Shown: positions 43,882-52,485 of the stretch, piece after piece
Numbering within the stretch: the stretch's first letter is position 1
Layout: every line of letters begins with the position of its first letter
NCBI RefSeq assembly: GCF_000482485.1
Contig: NZ_AXVK01000015.1
Location: forward strand, 186,001 to 250,000
Length of the DNA stretch: 64,000 nucleotides
Source of the DNA: Paucisalibacillus globulus DSM 18846
GTDB taxonomy: Bacteria; Bacillota; Bacilli; Bacillales; Amphibacillaceae
Direction of reading: 5' to 3'
Position numbers and translations under genes: made by a program
The notes under the pieces: generated by a model
Told to the model about the DNA's origin: nothing
Database searches by the model: none
The model's input: only the letters and a program-made list of their open reading frames with translations

Positions 43882-44457
43882 TTACTGTGTACTAGTTTGA
43901 AAAAAGTCTTCCCATTTTATTGCGATTTCTTTTCGCCTTAATGTGTAGATTAATAGAAGTAGTGCAGATAAGGATAAGAGGATATGCAAAGGAGATAAGC
44001 TTGATAACCAGCCACCAACAGATGTATATAGTAACGCCAAAGGAATACTGGTTAACAGTGACGACTTCGTATAATCTGAAAAATTTGATGTTATTTCTAT
44101 TAAACAGATTGATAATAAATGAAAATGAATAAAAGGAACAAGACGCAACAACGAAATTTGTGTTGTTGTTAATTCGGTGTGTTTACCAATCAACTTTTTC
44201 TTCATTTTCATTAAACGTTTTGATGTTTTAGGCATCCACTGAATAACAATATAAAAAATCATACTGGATAACGTAATACCAATAACTGAAAATACAGTAC
44301 CATAAAACACACCAAATATGATCCCACCGGAAACACATATAAACACGACCGGTAAGAAAAACAGAGGACGGAGTAAGTGTACGCTTATAAACAATAACGG
44401 GGCAAATAATCCTCCAGTCTGTACAATTGCCATGATGTAATTCCCGAATAATTCCAT
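43882..44457 (-). CDS. TVP38/TMEM64 family membrane protein
   Basis: This protein has 191 residues from the ATG at 44457 (GGAGGAG upstream; the frame start at 44493 is rejected). Several hydrophobic segments (about 5-22, 30-50, 55-78, 125-145 and 150-170) surround the family region GGIIFGVFYGTVFSVIGITLSS, related to the VTT/DedA fold. Members are thought to move or flip lipids or lipid-linked intermediates. It resembles B. subtilis YtxB-type proteins. It is probably monocistronic. Confidence 0.8.
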   Translation of the reverse strand: MELFGNYIMAIVQTGGLFAPLLFISVHLLRPLFFLPVVFICVSGGIIFGVFYGTVFSVIGITLSSMIFYIVIQWMPKTSKRLMKMKKKLIGKHTELTTTQISLLRLVPFIHFHLLSICLIEITSNFSDYTKSSLLTSIPLALLYTSVGGWLSSLSPLHILLSLSALLLLIYTLRRKEIAIKWEDFFQTSTQ

Positions 44458-44541
44458 ACAACTCCTCCTTCTTTCACTGATAAGAAAGAACATAAAAGCA
44501 CGAACTATTTACGGTACATGTATATGACAAGAGACGAGCTA

Positions 44542-44802
44542 TTATGACATGTAAAAATATCCATAGAGAATAATATGAATTACAATCAGTATAGGCATTC
44601 CAATTTTAAAAGAAGTGTGTTTTGTTTTGTGTCGGTAAACATTCATACCTACTAAGGAACCTATTGCTCCTCCCAAAATAGCAACACCCCATAACGTCCT
44701 TTCGGGTATTCTTCTTTCTCTGTTTCGCGCTTTTTTCTTATCGATTCCCATTAATACGAATCCCAGTAGATTAGCAAATCCTATGTAGTACAGTAATTCC
44801 AT
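44542..44802 (-). CDS. ysdA: DUF1294 membrane protein (YsdA)
   Basis: This is an 86-residue membrane protein in the ysdA position beside rplT. The DUF1294 pattern is visible: LMGIDKKKARNRERRIPERTLW, then LGGAIGSLVGMNVYRHKTKH. There are three helices (about 2-18, 40-58 and 65-84). GAGGAG lies 9 nt before the ATG at 44802; the GTG at 44811 is too close to it. The function is unknown. It is downstream of the rplT terminator and so perhaps transcribed by readthrough. Confidence 0.88.
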   Translation of the reverse strand: MELLYYIGFANLLGFVLMGIDKKKARNRERRIPERTLWGVAILGGAIGSLVGMNVYRHKTKHTSFKIGMPILIVIHIILYGYFYMS

Positions 44803-44820
44803 TTTACACACTCCTCTATT

Positions 44821-44865
44821 AAAAATAAAAATGAGGCATGAGGGGATAGCCCCTCATCACCTCAT
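44821..44865 (-). terminator. Terminator of infC-rpmI-rplT
   Basis: On the minus strand ATGAGG and ATGAGGGG pair with CCCCTCAT and CCTCAT in a long, slightly bulged stem (44831-44865), then a T-rich tail follows. Confidence 0.85.
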
Positions 44866-44866
44866 C

Positions 44867-45226
44867 TTAGTTGTTTAATGCAGTTTTAGCTTTTTCAGCT
44901 AACTGAGCAAATGCTTGTGAGTCATTGATAGCAAGCTCAGAAAGCATTTTACGGTTAATTTCGATACCAGCTAATTTCAAACCGTGCATTAATTTGTTAT
45001 AAGAAAGATCATTCATACGTGCTGCAGCATTGATTCGTGCGATCCAAAGCTTACGGAATTCACGTTTTCTATTTTTACGGTCACGATAAGCATATTGACC
45101 TGACTTCATTACTTGTTGTTTTGCTGTTTTAAATAATGTTCTCTTAGAACCGTAGTAACCTTTAGCTAATTTAAGTACGCGTTTACGACGTGCGCGCGTA
45201 ACTGTTCCACCTTTAACACGTGGCAT
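44867..45226 (-). CDS. rplT: 50S ribosomal protein L20
   Basis: This is a large-subunit assembly protein that also binds its own leader RNA as a repressor. The 119 residues match the family exactly. The basic N-terminal extension [28 protein letters not shown] contains the conserved [10 protein letters not shown], and the globular end has NDSQAFAQL. It is last of infC-rpmI-rplT, and its leader target is at about 46060-46240. Confidence 0.98.
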   Translation of the reverse strand: MPRVKGGTVTRARRKRVLKLAKGYYGSKRTLFKTAKQQVMKSGQYAYRDRKNRKREFRKLWIARINAAARMNDLSYNKLMHGLKLAGIEINRKMLSELAINDSQAFAQLAEKAKTALNN

Positions 45227-45301
45227 AGTAATTCCCTCCTAATTGGACCTTCGTATATGTCATTTTAGTTTAGTAGTCATAAATACTTTTTTCAATACTT
45301 C

Positions 45302-45496
45302 TTATTTAGGAAGCATTGCTTTGATACGCTTATAGTCACCAGAAGAAACTAGTGTACCTTTACGTAGTTTACGTTTTTGCTTTTGAGACTTATGAGCGAA
45401 CATATGACTTGTGAAAGCATGTGATCTTTTAACTTTTCCGCTACCAGTTTTTTTGAAACGTTTAGCAGAACCTCTATGAGTTTTCATTTTTGGCAT
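45302..45496 (-). CDS. rpmI: 50S ribosomal protein L35
   Basis: This is a 64-residue basic ribosomal protein: [20 protein letters not shown], then [22 protein letters not shown]. Length and sequence are typical (66 in B. subtilis). GAGGAGG precedes the ATG. It is between infC and rplT. Confidence 0.98.
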   Translation of the reverse strand: MPKMKTHRGSAKRFKKTGSGKVKRSHAFTSHMFAHKSQKQKRKLRKGTLVSSGDYKRIKAMLPK

Positions 45497-45528
45497 GTTG
45501 ATTTCCTCCTCGAAAGCTTAAATACTAA

Positions 45529-46047
45529 TTACTTATTTTCATTGATTGGAGCAAGCATCATAAACATGTTGCGGCCTTCCATCTTCGGCTTTGATTCCAC
45601 TGTTGCAATATCTTTTACTTCTTCTGCAAAGCGGTCTAAAACCTCTTGGCCAAGCCCCTTGTGTGTAATTGCACGTCCGCGGAAACGAACTGCAGCTTTT
45701 ACTTTGTCGCCTTTTTCTAGGAATTTACGAGCGTTCTTTAATTTCGTATCGAAATCATGTTGGCCTATTCCTGGAGTAAAGCGTACTTCTTTAACGTTAA
45801 TAATCTTTTGATTTTTGCGAGCTTCTTTTTCTTTCTTTTGTTGCTCGTAACGGAATTTACCGTAATTCATGATTCTAGCAACTGGTGGTTTTGCAGTTGG
45901 TGCAACTAAAACTAAATCTAAATTTTGTTTTTGTGCAAGTTCTAATGCTTCTTGACGTGATTTCACACCAAGTTGGTCACCGTTTGCGTCAATCAATCGT
46001 AATTCTTTCGCACGAATCTTTTCATTAACGTTCATATCTTTGCTAAT
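45529..46047 (-). CDS. infC: Translation initiation factor IF-3
   Basis: This factor binds the 30S subunit, prevents premature 50S joining and checks the start codon. The start is the rare ATT at 46047: GGAGGTG lies 7 nt upstream and the sequence begins [12 protein letters not shown] as in Bacillus IF-3. That gives 172 residues. An N-terminal domain (about 1-75, [14 protein letters not shown]), a Lys-rich linker ([13 protein letters not shown]) and a C-terminal domain (about 90-172) can be seen. The ATT start is a known autoregulatory device of infC. It is first in the L20-regulated operon. Confidence 0.97.
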   Translation of the reverse strand: MSKDMNVNEKIRAKELRLIDANGDQLGVKSRQEALELAQKQNLDLVLVAPTAKPPVARIMNYGKFRYEQQKKEKEARKNQKIINVKEVRFTPGIGQHDFDTKLKNARKFLEKGDKVKAAVRFRGRAITHKGLGQEVLDRFAEEVKDIATVESKPKMEGRNMFMMLAPINENK

Positions 46048-46059
46048 AGCCAGCCACCT

Positions 46060-46240
46060 CCAAATTTTTTGGGTTTCTGATCCATTACCTGACAAGTTCT
46101 TATTAAACAAAAAATGTGGGCACATATATGCACCCACACGTCTTTAATCGTTCATAAAAGATGTAGACCAGCCAACTACTTAGAAAGCGTTGAACAGGTG
46201 AGAAGCGGGTGCCTCTACTTGTCATCAGAATCATTCAATT
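46060..46240 (-). promoter_or_regulatory. L20 leader of infC-rpmI-rplT
   Basis: The minus-strand leader contains the conserved GACAAGTAGAGGCACCCGCT region (near 46204-46225) and, further on, an attenuator hairpin UGUGGGUGCA/UGUGCCCACA (46115-46138) followed by six U. L20 binding is known to favour termination in B. subtilis; the same elements are here in the same order. Confidence 0.85.
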
Positions 46241-46255
46241 TTATTCAACTTTTAT

Positions 46256-46285
46256 AGATTACCATGAAACTGAATAAATTGTCAA
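46256..46285 (-). promoter_or_regulatory. Sigma-A promoter of infC operon
   Basis: -35 TTGACA (46280-46285) and -10 TAATCT (46256-46261) are separated by 18 nt on the minus strand, just upstream of the L20 leader. Confidence 0.75.
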
Positions 46286-46431
46286 CCCTTTGTTCACTAC
46301 CCTAGTATACACTACTTATCCCAATTATGGAAGTCTAGTTGAAAATCTTATCCCAAAGAATGTACTTGCAAGAAGCAAAAACACTTGCTAATATCGTAAT
46401 AAATAGCCTAGAAAAGGAGGATACAAACACG

Positions 46432-47007
46432 ATGGGAGTAGATAAAGATAAAATCTATACGCTAGACGAATTTTTACTATTTGTAAAAGAAGAAAGAGCA
46501 GAATTATATGAAGGAGTCCCCATTTTTATGGCTCCCGCATCATTTGAACATGAAGGAGTCATCGCCAATTTAATTGGGGAATTTAGAAGTAGATTAAAGG
46601 GTAATACATATCAATTATTTGGCAGTAATCTACAAGTCGTTTTCCCATTTAAGGATGAGAAAAAAGGTAAAGAGGATGTAACTGTTTTACCGGATATCTC
46701 CATAGTTTGCGATAGAAGCAAACTAAAGAATAATCGTTGTTATGGTGCACCTGATTTAGTTGTCGAAGTATTGTCACCAAGTACCGCACGAAATGATCGT
46801 CTTCTTAAAAGACTTTATTATGAAAAAGCGGGCGTTAGAGAATACTTAATTGTCGATTATCAAAATCAAAGTATCGAAAAATATATACTGCATCAGGACT
46901 CCTACCAGCTAGAAGAAATTTACTCTAGTGAAAATCAATCTTTTCATTCAACCATCTTCCCAGATGTTACGTTCCCTATTGCCACCATCTTTTCTTTTTT
47001 AGATTAA
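46432..47007 (+). CDS. Uma2-family putative endonuclease (DUF820)
   Basis: This is a 191-residue PD-(D/E)XK-fold protein. Core residues are in ELYEGVPIFM (Glu, about 27), LPDISIVCDRSKL (Asp, about 88) and APDLVVEVLSPST (Asp and Glu, about 103-112) with NDRLLKRLYYEKAGVREYLIVD after it, the standard Uma2 signature. The ATG at 46432 is preceded by AAGGAGG at 11 nt. An upstream extension to 46339 has no ribosome site and overlaps the infC promoter side. These proteins are abundant in cyanobacteria and scattered in Bacillaceae; the biological target is not known. Confidence 0.85.
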   Translation: MGVDKDKIYTLDEFLLFVKEERAELYEGVPIFMAPASFEHEGVIANLIGEFRSRLKGNTYQLFGSNLQVVFPFKDEKKGKEDVTVLPDISIVCDRSKLKNNRCYGAPDLVVEVLSPSTARNDRLLKRLYYEKAGVREYLIVDYQNQSIEKYILHQDSYQLEEIYSSENQSFHSTIFPDVTFPIATIFSFLD

Positions 47008-47028
47008 ACCATATGTGCTTAAGATAAT

Positions 47029-47074
47029 GGACAGCCCTGATTATCGATTCCATAATCTATAATTAGGACTGTCC
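47029..47074. terminator. Hairpin between the Uma2 gene and thrS
   Basis: GGACAG (47029-47034) pairs with CTGTCC (47069-47074), with CCT/AGG and ATTAT/ATAAT extending the stem. A weak T-rich tail follows on the plus strand. It is between convergent genes. Confidence 0.6.
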
Positions 47075-47098
47075 TATTTATTAATTTATGTTATTCAT

Positions 47099-49048
47099 TT
47101 ACTTCTTTTCACGTAATACTTTTTTCTCAATCTCATCTTTAACTAATTTCTCAAAATCATCATAAGATAGAGTCTCTGATTTCTGTTCACCGTATCTTCT
47201 TACATTAACTGCATTGTCTTCCACTTCTTTATCTCCCACTACAAGAGCAAATGGAATTTTTTCAGTTTGTGCTTCACGAATCTTGTAGCCGATTTTCTCA
47301 TCACGTTCATCAACTTCAACACGCACACCTTGGTATTGTAACTTTTCAGCCACTTTCTTCGCATAGTCAAGATGGACTTGTGGTGAAACTGGAATAATTT
47401 TCACCTGAACTGGTGCTAACCAAGTTGGGAATGCACCTTTATATTCTTCTAGTAAGAAGGCCACAAAACGTTCCATTGTGGAAACAACTCCACGGTGAAT
47501 AACGACTGGACGATGTTCTTTTCCATCTTCTCCAATATAAGATAATTCAAAACGCTCCGGTAATAGAACATCAATCTGTACAGTTGATAAAGTCTCATCC
47601 TTACCTAATGCAGTCTTAACCTGAACATCTAATTTTGGACCGTAGAATGCTGCTTCCCCTTCTGCTTCTACATATTCTAGGTTCATTTCTTCCATTGTTT
47701 CTTTTAACGTACCTTGAGTTTTTTCCCACATCTCATCATTATCGATATATTTTTCTTTATCTTCCGGATCGCGATAAGATAAGCGGAAATAATAGTCTTC
47801 TATACCAAAGTCTTTATATACATGCTGAATTAATTCAACTACACGGATAAATTCTTCTTTTAATTGATCTGGACGGGCAAAAATATGTGCATCATTCAGA
47901 GTCATTGCTCTAACACGTTGTAAACCAGCTAAAGCACCAGACATTTCATAACGATGCATAGTACCTAGTTCAGCAATACGAACCGGCATATTACGATAGC
48001 TCCATAGTTGATTTTTGAAAATCATCATATGGTGTGGACAGTTCATTGGTCGAAGAACTAGTTCTTCGTTATCCATCTGCATCGTTGGGAACATATCCTC
48101 CTGATAATGATCCCAGTGTCCACTTGTTTTATACAGTTCGACATTCGCTAGAACTGGAGTATAAACATGATCATAACCGAGACGTTCCTCAAGATCTACA
48201 ATATAACGCTCGATTTGACGACGAATTGTAGCACCTTTTGGTAACCAAAGTGGTAATCCTTGACCAACCTTTTGGTTAACAGTGAAAATTCCAAGCTCTT
48301 TTCCTAGTTTACGATGGTCACGTTCTTTACGTTCTTCTAATAATTGCAGATACTCATCCACTTGGCCTGGCTTTTCAAAAGCAGTACCATAAATACGTTG
48401 AAGCTGTTGATTATTGCTATCGCCTCTCCAATAGGCACCAGAAATACTTAATAGTTTAAATGCTTTTAATTTACTAGTAGATGGAACATGAATACCTCGG
48501 CAAAGGTCGAAAAATTCACCTTGCTTATAAATAGTTACTTGCTCTTCTTCCGGGATTGCATCAATTAATTCAAGTTTTAAATCGTCACCAATATCAGCAA
48601 ACATTTTCTTTGCTTCCTCGCGTGACACTTCAACTCGTTCAATTTGTAGATTTTCATCTACAATACGTTTCATTTCTTTTTCAATTTTTGGAAGGTCTTC
48701 TGGAGTAATTTTTTCCTCCATATCAAAGTCATAGTAGAATCCTTCCTCAATTACAGGACCTACACCAAACTTCACATCTTTATACAGACGTTTAATCGCT
48801 TGCGCCATCAAGTGGGCTGATGAATGTCTTGCAATTTCAATACCTTCTTTATTTTTGTAGGTAATTATTTCAATTACTCCGCCCTGATTTAATTCACGCT
48901 TTAAATCATACAATTCCCCATCTAATTTAATAGCCAATGCTTGTTTCTTTAAACCTGGTGATATGGAAGCTGCAATGTCTTCACCAGTAGTTCCTTGTGG
49001 AAACTCCTTACTTGCACCATCTGGAAAAACAATTTTGATTTCTGCCAT
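47099..49048 (-). CDS. thrS: Threonine-tRNA ligase
   Basis: This is a class II synthetase of about 649 residues. Order: TGS domain (about 1-62, [21 protein letters not shown]), editing domain (about 65-240, with the [14 protein letters not shown] metal/editing motif), catalytic core (about 270-535, with [37 protein letters not shown] and [18 protein letters not shown]), and anticodon domain (about 545-649). Zn ligands Cys and His are in place. AAGGAG sets the ATG at 49048; the GTG at 49057 overlaps it. A T-box controls it. Confidence 0.97.
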   Translation of the reverse strand: MAEIKIVFPDGASKEFPQGTTGEDIAASISPGLKKQALAIKLDGELYDLKRELNQGGVIEIITYKNKEGIEIARHSSAHLMAQAIKRLYKDVKFGVGPVIEEGFYYDFDMEEKITPEDLPKIEKEMKRIVDENLQIERVEVSREEAKKMFADIGDDLKLELIDAIPEEEQVTIYKQGEFFDLCRGIHVPSTSKLKAFKLLSISGAYWRGDSNNQQLQRIYGTAFEKPGQVDEYLQLLEERKERDHRKLGKELGIFTVNQKVGQGLPLWLPKGATIRRQIERYIVDLEERLGYDHVYTPVLANVELYKTSGHWDHYQEDMFPTMQMDNEELVLRPMNCPHHMMIFKNQLWSYRNMPVRIAELGTMHRYEMSGALAGLQRVRAMTLNDAHIFARPDQLKEEFIRVVELIQHVYKDFGIEDYYFRLSYRDPEDKEKYIDNDEMWEKTQGTLKETMEEMNLEYVEAEGEAAFYGPKLDVQVKTALGKDETLSTVQIDVLLPERFELSYIGEDGKEHRPVVIHRGVVSTMERFVAFLLEEYKGAFPTWLAPVQVKIIPVSPQVHLDYAKKVAEKLQYQGVRVEVDERDEKIGYKIREAQTEKIPFALVVGDKEVEDNAVNVRRYGEQKSETLSYDDFEKLVKDEIEKKVLREKK

Positions 49049-49085
49049 GACTAACACTCCTTAACAATTATTTTCTCTGTAATTA

Positions 49086-49345
49086 AAAAACGCCCATCCC
49101 TCTGCATTCATTGCAAAGGGACGAGCGTTGGTCACGTGGTTCCACCCTAATTTCCGTAAACATATACGGCTCTAATCTTTAACGCAGATATACGCTACCA
49201 TCTACTGAAAAATTCGAAAGTAGAGTTCAAAGGTGGTAATCATTTGACTGTTCGTGGAAGCTTTCACCACTAGGCTTCCCTCTCTATACATAACAGGATT
49301 CAAATAATCATGTCCTTATCGTTACAGATAAATATATTAAATATA
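49086..49345 (-). promoter_or_regulatory. T-box leader of thrS
   Basis: The T-box AGGGTGGAACCACGTG is at 49133-49148 on the minus strand. It is followed by a terminator pairing AACGC and GCGTT with inner GTCCCT/AGGGA (49086-49129). The triplet ACC followed by A at 49235-49237 is the best Thr specifier. Confidence 0.92.
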
Positions 49346-49351
49346 ATCCAC

Positions 49352-49380
49352 ATTATAGCGCTACTTTCAAGGATAATCAA
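49352..49380 (-). promoter_or_regulatory. Sigma-A promoter of thrS
   Basis: -35 TTGATT (49375-49380) and -10 TATAAT (49352-49357) are 17 nt apart on the minus strand, in front of the T-box leader. Confidence 0.8.
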
Positions 49381-49389
49381 GTCCTGGGG

Positions 49390-50238
49390 TTAACTTTTTA
49401 AATAAATAGGAAAAGGAAACTTATTTATTGATTCAAAATCAACTCTTTCCTGAAATATATTAATCACAGTTAATGTTTTAGGTTCAGAAGGATCTTCCCC
49501 ATAAATTTTAATTTTCTTAGGTGCAAGTGCAACTAATGGAGCTAGATTCAATTCATCCTCATCTAGACCAACAATGTATAGTGGTTCCCTTTGCATTAAT
49601 ACTCTAAGTTCCATTCTTGTAAATCGTTTACCATCGGCTTTAAAAAAGGAAAATGAGTTTCCTTGTAATATATGAACAACATTGTATATAGGTTCTTTCT
49701 TTGCTATATATTCCCGTAACATATTCACAAATTCCTGATGGTCTTCCTCTCGCTTATATTCATCGATAGCTAACCCTACCATATTTAATAAATAGTCTTT
49801 GAATACTTTTAAGCGAAAGTTAACAATTGAATCAAAATGTATCGTTGTTGTGTTTTTTACATTAGATACAAATAAGGAATAAAGCAATTGCAATGGATCG
49901 TCCTTATCCTTCCTCACTTGCAAGCTATCCTCATCTTCACCTGCAATTAGCCAATTTGTAATATCAAGAATCTTTTCAATTTCATCTGGATCAGAATAAT
50001 AGTAATATTCCTCTGTAATTCCATTTATCATGGTAGATAACCTATGTGCGACAAAAACATCAACCATTGATTTGACAATGGATTCAACTAATTCGTTATC
50101 CGGTTGATGATAATCAATTTGTAAATGATTCCCCCATTCTTCACTTGTTTTCCAGTGTAGTTCAATTTTCTTGTTATAATGAAATAATTGCTCACAAAAA
50201 CTTATGACTTCCTTATTCGAATAAAAATAAACATTCAT
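49390..50238 (-). CDS. ytxC: YtxC family sporulation-associated protein
   Basis: This is a 282-residue protein matching YtxC (281) in length, place (between thrS and dnaI) and the conserved region LLYSLFVSNVKNTTTIHFDSIVNFRL (about 131-156, split here for reference) with FKDYLLNMVGLAIDEYKREEDHQEFV following. The family is listed among sporulation proteins but has no known activity. No membrane helix is visible. GAGGGTGAG precedes the ATG. Confidence 0.85.
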   Translation of the reverse strand: MNVYFYSNKEVISFCEQLFHYNKKIELHWKTSEEWGNHLQIDYHQPDNELVESIVKSMVDVFVAHRLSTMINGITEEYYYYSDPDEIEKILDITNWLIAGEDEDSLQVRKDKDDPLQLLYSLFVSNVKNTTTIHFDSIVNFRLKVFKDYLLNMVGLAIDEYKREEDHQEFVNMLREYIAKKEPIYNVVHILQGNSFSFFKADGKRFTRMELRVLMQREPLYIVGLDEDELNLAPLVALAPKKIKIYGEDPSEPKTLTVINIFQERVDFESINKFPFPIYLKS

Positions 50239-50547
50239 TTAGCTTCACTCACCCTCATCAAAAAACAAACTGTTACATTATATGGACATACTTTTTAAAA
50301 AATGATAAATCCAGTAAAACTAGTAACTTTAGTTATTGTTGAAGAACCGAACTATCACTATTAAGTCTCTAGGCACATTAAAATAAAATCTAGTTGAATG
50401 ATTTAATAGCGACGTTATTGAATCTAAATAAGAAATGTATTCCAACTACCATTTAGATGTTAAGTATCTGGGCAAACAAACATACGATATTAACAACAAG
50501 GAAATTATCGTGGCTATTTCTGCACAAGTACGTAACAAAGCCAAAAT

Positions 50548-50653
50548 TTATACTTTCTCATTAGAAAAACTCACATTCGTTCGTCCTTTAACGAATGTGG
50601 TAGTTTTTCTTATGTCGGCGGAAAGTTTTTATACTTTCCTATCTACTAAAAAA
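50548..50653. repeat. Hairpin repeat with flanking TATACTTTC motifs
   Basis: CACATTCGTT (50572-50581) pairs with AACGAATGTG (50590-50599), and AGAAAAACT (50563-50571) pairs with AGTTTTTCT (50602-50610). TATACTTTC occurs on both sides (near 50550 and 50630). The right end, 50621-50653, recurs at 51470-51503. No protein is evident in the surrounding 50239-50687; a 78-codon plus-strand frame at 50435-50671 runs through the hairpin and has no ribosome site. Confidence 0.6.
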
Positions 50654-50683
50654 ATCCTACTCCTTAATTAAAGAGTAGGATTT
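50647..50683. terminator. Terminator of the anchored hypothetical gene
   Basis: AAATCCTACTC (50652-50662) pairs perfectly with GAGTAGGATTT (50673-50683). A T-run follows on the minus strand, ending inside the repeat. Confidence 0.85.
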
Positions 50684-50687
50684 CCAA

Positions 50688-51143
50688 TTAAAATGTATTT
50701 TGTTTCTCCTCATACAAGGATTCAAGATATTCAAAAACACTATTTTTATCATCTAAAACTTTGTATAGATCAACTTTACGACTCATAATATATCCTTCAC
50801 CAATAATATATCTATATCTTGAGCCATATAAATTTATAGATAACTCGTACTCACTACCACTCATATCTAACCTGCCACCATTATAAATACGTAGTTCGTT
50901 ATTAAATAGATTATTAAGTATAGATTTAATCTCAGCTTTATTCTCAATTATAATACTTTGGTCTCCTGAGGGTGATTTTTTAATTTCTAGATTCTGAATT
51001 TTATCGTAATCTAGTTCGGGAAGTTCCTTTTCAATCATATTAGAAAATGTAGTAGGTAATGATGTTAAAGAAATATTAAAAAACCATATTACCCCGATTA
51101 GTAATAATAACAAGCCGATTATAATGAATATAATTTTTTTCAA
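50688..51143 (-). CDS. Hypothetical membrane-anchored protein
   Basis: This is a 151-residue protein with one N-terminal helix (about 3-23, MKKIIFIIIGLLLLLIGVIWF) and an outside domain of about 125 residues carrying EYELSINLYGSRYRYIIGEGYIMSRKVDLYKVLDD, read here as segments of strands. There is no Cys lipobox. I do not recognise the family; the layout is that of small DUF5301-like anchored proteins, unverified. It has no operon partner and sits between the two hairpin-repeat copies. Confidence 0.65.
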   Translation of the reverse strand: MKKIIFIIIGLLLLLIGVIWFFNISLTSLPTTFSNMIEKELPELDYDKIQNLEIKKSPSGDQSIIIENKAEIKSILNNLFNNELRIYNGGRLDMSGSEYELSINLYGSRYRYIIGEGYIMSRKVDLYKVLDDKNSVFEYLESLYEEKQNTF

Positions 51144-51497
51144 GATGATAAATCCCCCAATTTAGAAAAGCATTAATCTAGTGATTAAATCGATTTATTA
51201 TTTATGCTATTACAATTAATTTTATAATGCAATTGTAATTTTGCAATAAAAAAAGATAAACCTATGGGGGTTAGAAGCCATTTACTAATAAGTGTTACCC
51301 AAACTCCATCTTATGTTTGTAACCTGGATACTGTGTAGTCTTACAAATTGTGTAATTAGCAACATTCTTTTCAAAATTGAGTTATTAGCAGGAACTATAG
51401 TATATATTGCAATATTTATTTTCATCATACATTCAACAGAAACATCTAGTAGCATTTACCATATTTGCAGAAAGTTTCTTATACTTTCCTACCTACC
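51144..51497. other. Intergenic stretch between hypothetical gene and dnaI
   Basis: It is very AT-rich. A 72-codon plus-strand frame from a GTG at 51292 has a hydrophobic middle but no ribosome site and ends in the repeat, so it is not called. The partial repeat copy at 51470-51503 is the only recognisable element. Confidence 0.5.
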
Positions 51498-51503
51498 AAA
51501 AAA
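51470..51503. repeat. Second, partial copy of the 50621-50653 repeat
   Basis: GAAAGTTT, then TTATACTTTCCTA and CTAC followed by AAAAAA match 50621-50653 with only a few changes and one extra base. The hairpin half of the element is absent. Both copies directly follow a minus-strand terminator. Confidence 0.65.
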
Positions 51504-51527
51504 GAGCTAATAATAAAATTAGCTCTT
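51498..51527 (-). terminator. Terminator of dnaI operon
   Basis: AAGAGCTAAT (51502-51511) pairs with ATTAGCTCTT (51518-51527), followed on the minus strand by six T. Confidence 0.88.
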
Positions 51528-51531
51528 GCAT

Positions 51532-52464
51532 CTAACGATCCCGTCTATTATCTGCAAAGATGGGAACTTCAGTTGTCACTTGCTTGATTCGCTCCATAAT
51601 TCTTCCTGCTTTTACCGCTTCTATGTCACCACGATTTGACTTAGCTAAATGATCTTCTAATTGATCCATGCTATAGTTGGATGTGAAAAATACTGGTAAT
51701 CGTTCCATCATTCGATATTGTAGAATTGTTCCAAGCACTTCATCCCGGAACCAAGCAGATTGTGTTTCTGCGCCAATATCATCCAACATTAATACATCAG
51801 CCTTTTTGAAAAAGTCTATCTTTTCATTGATAGAATCATCTTTAATAGAAGATTTCATTTCACGGACAAATTCTGGCATATAAATTAGCATCGAAGACAG
51901 ATTATATTTCTTTAATTCATTAGCAACTGCTCCAAGGAAGTATGTTTTTCCTACACCAAAAGGACCGTAAAAATAAAGTCCCCTTTTTGGAAGGCCATTT
52001 TTGACTTCTCCTAAGAAATGGAGGATTTCCCGTATTGCTTTACTTCGATTTGGATCATTATCAATTCCTTGAATCGTCGCTTCTAAAATTTCTTTCGGCA
52101 TATATAAGCTTTGAATTAACTTATGCTGCTGTTGTTCTTTTTCTTGTAAAATACGACTATGGCACTTTTCATAGGTTAAACTAATTTCGTTATTTTCCAC
52201 ACGAAGAATTGGTGAATATCCTGGAACAATATTTTTACATGATTCATAAGAACCACATTGGTCACATTGTTTTGATTGCGATTTATATTCATATAATTTG
52301 ATAAGACTTCTCTCAATTTCATGTTTCGGTAAATCAGGATGTAAAGATAAAAATTCTTTGATTTCAGGATCATTCAATACTTCATTTTTAATCTTTATAT
52401 AGTTTTCTTGAAAATTCTTATTCTTTTCCATCCATTGTTTCAGTGTGGATTGTACTGGTTTCAT
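51532..52464 (-). CDS. dnaI: Primosomal protein DnaI (helicase loader)
   Basis: This is the AAA+ loader that places DnaC helicase on DNA at origins and restart sites. It has about 310 residues (B. subtilis 311). A zinc-binding N-terminal domain (CDQCGSYESCKNI, about 77-89) interacts with the helicase. The AAA+ part has Walker A GPFGVGKTYFLG (about 166-177), Walker B VLMLDDIG (about 227-234) and ...FFTSNYSMDQLE (sensor 1). The ATG at 52464 has AAGGA 8 nt upstream; ATGs at 52473/52470 overlap it. It is 21 nt after dnaB. Confidence 0.95.
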   Translation of the reverse strand: MKPVQSTLKQWMEKNKNFQENYIKIKNEVLNDPEIKEFLSLHPDLPKHEIERSLIKLYEYKSQSKQCDQCGSYESCKNIVPGYSPILRVENNEISLTYEKCHSRILQEKEQQQHKLIQSLYMPKEILEATIQGIDNDPNRSKAIREILHFLGEVKNGLPKRGLYFYGPFGVGKTYFLGAVANELKKYNLSSMLIYMPEFVREMKSSIKDDSINEKIDFFKKADVLMLDDIGAETQSAWFRDEVLGTILQYRMMERLPVFFTSNYSMDQLEDHLAKSNRGDIEAVKAGRIMERIKQVTTEVPIFADNRRDR

Positions 52465-52485
52465 GTCCATCATCCTTGATACTCG

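Noticed and set aside
50435-50671. 78-codon plus-strand frame
   Set aside because: It runs through the hairpin repeat, has no ribosome site and shows no recognisable protein pattern.
51292-51510. 72-codon plus-strand frame with a hydrophobic middle
   Set aside because: The start is a GTG without ribosome site, and the end lies in a repeat and the dnaI terminator.
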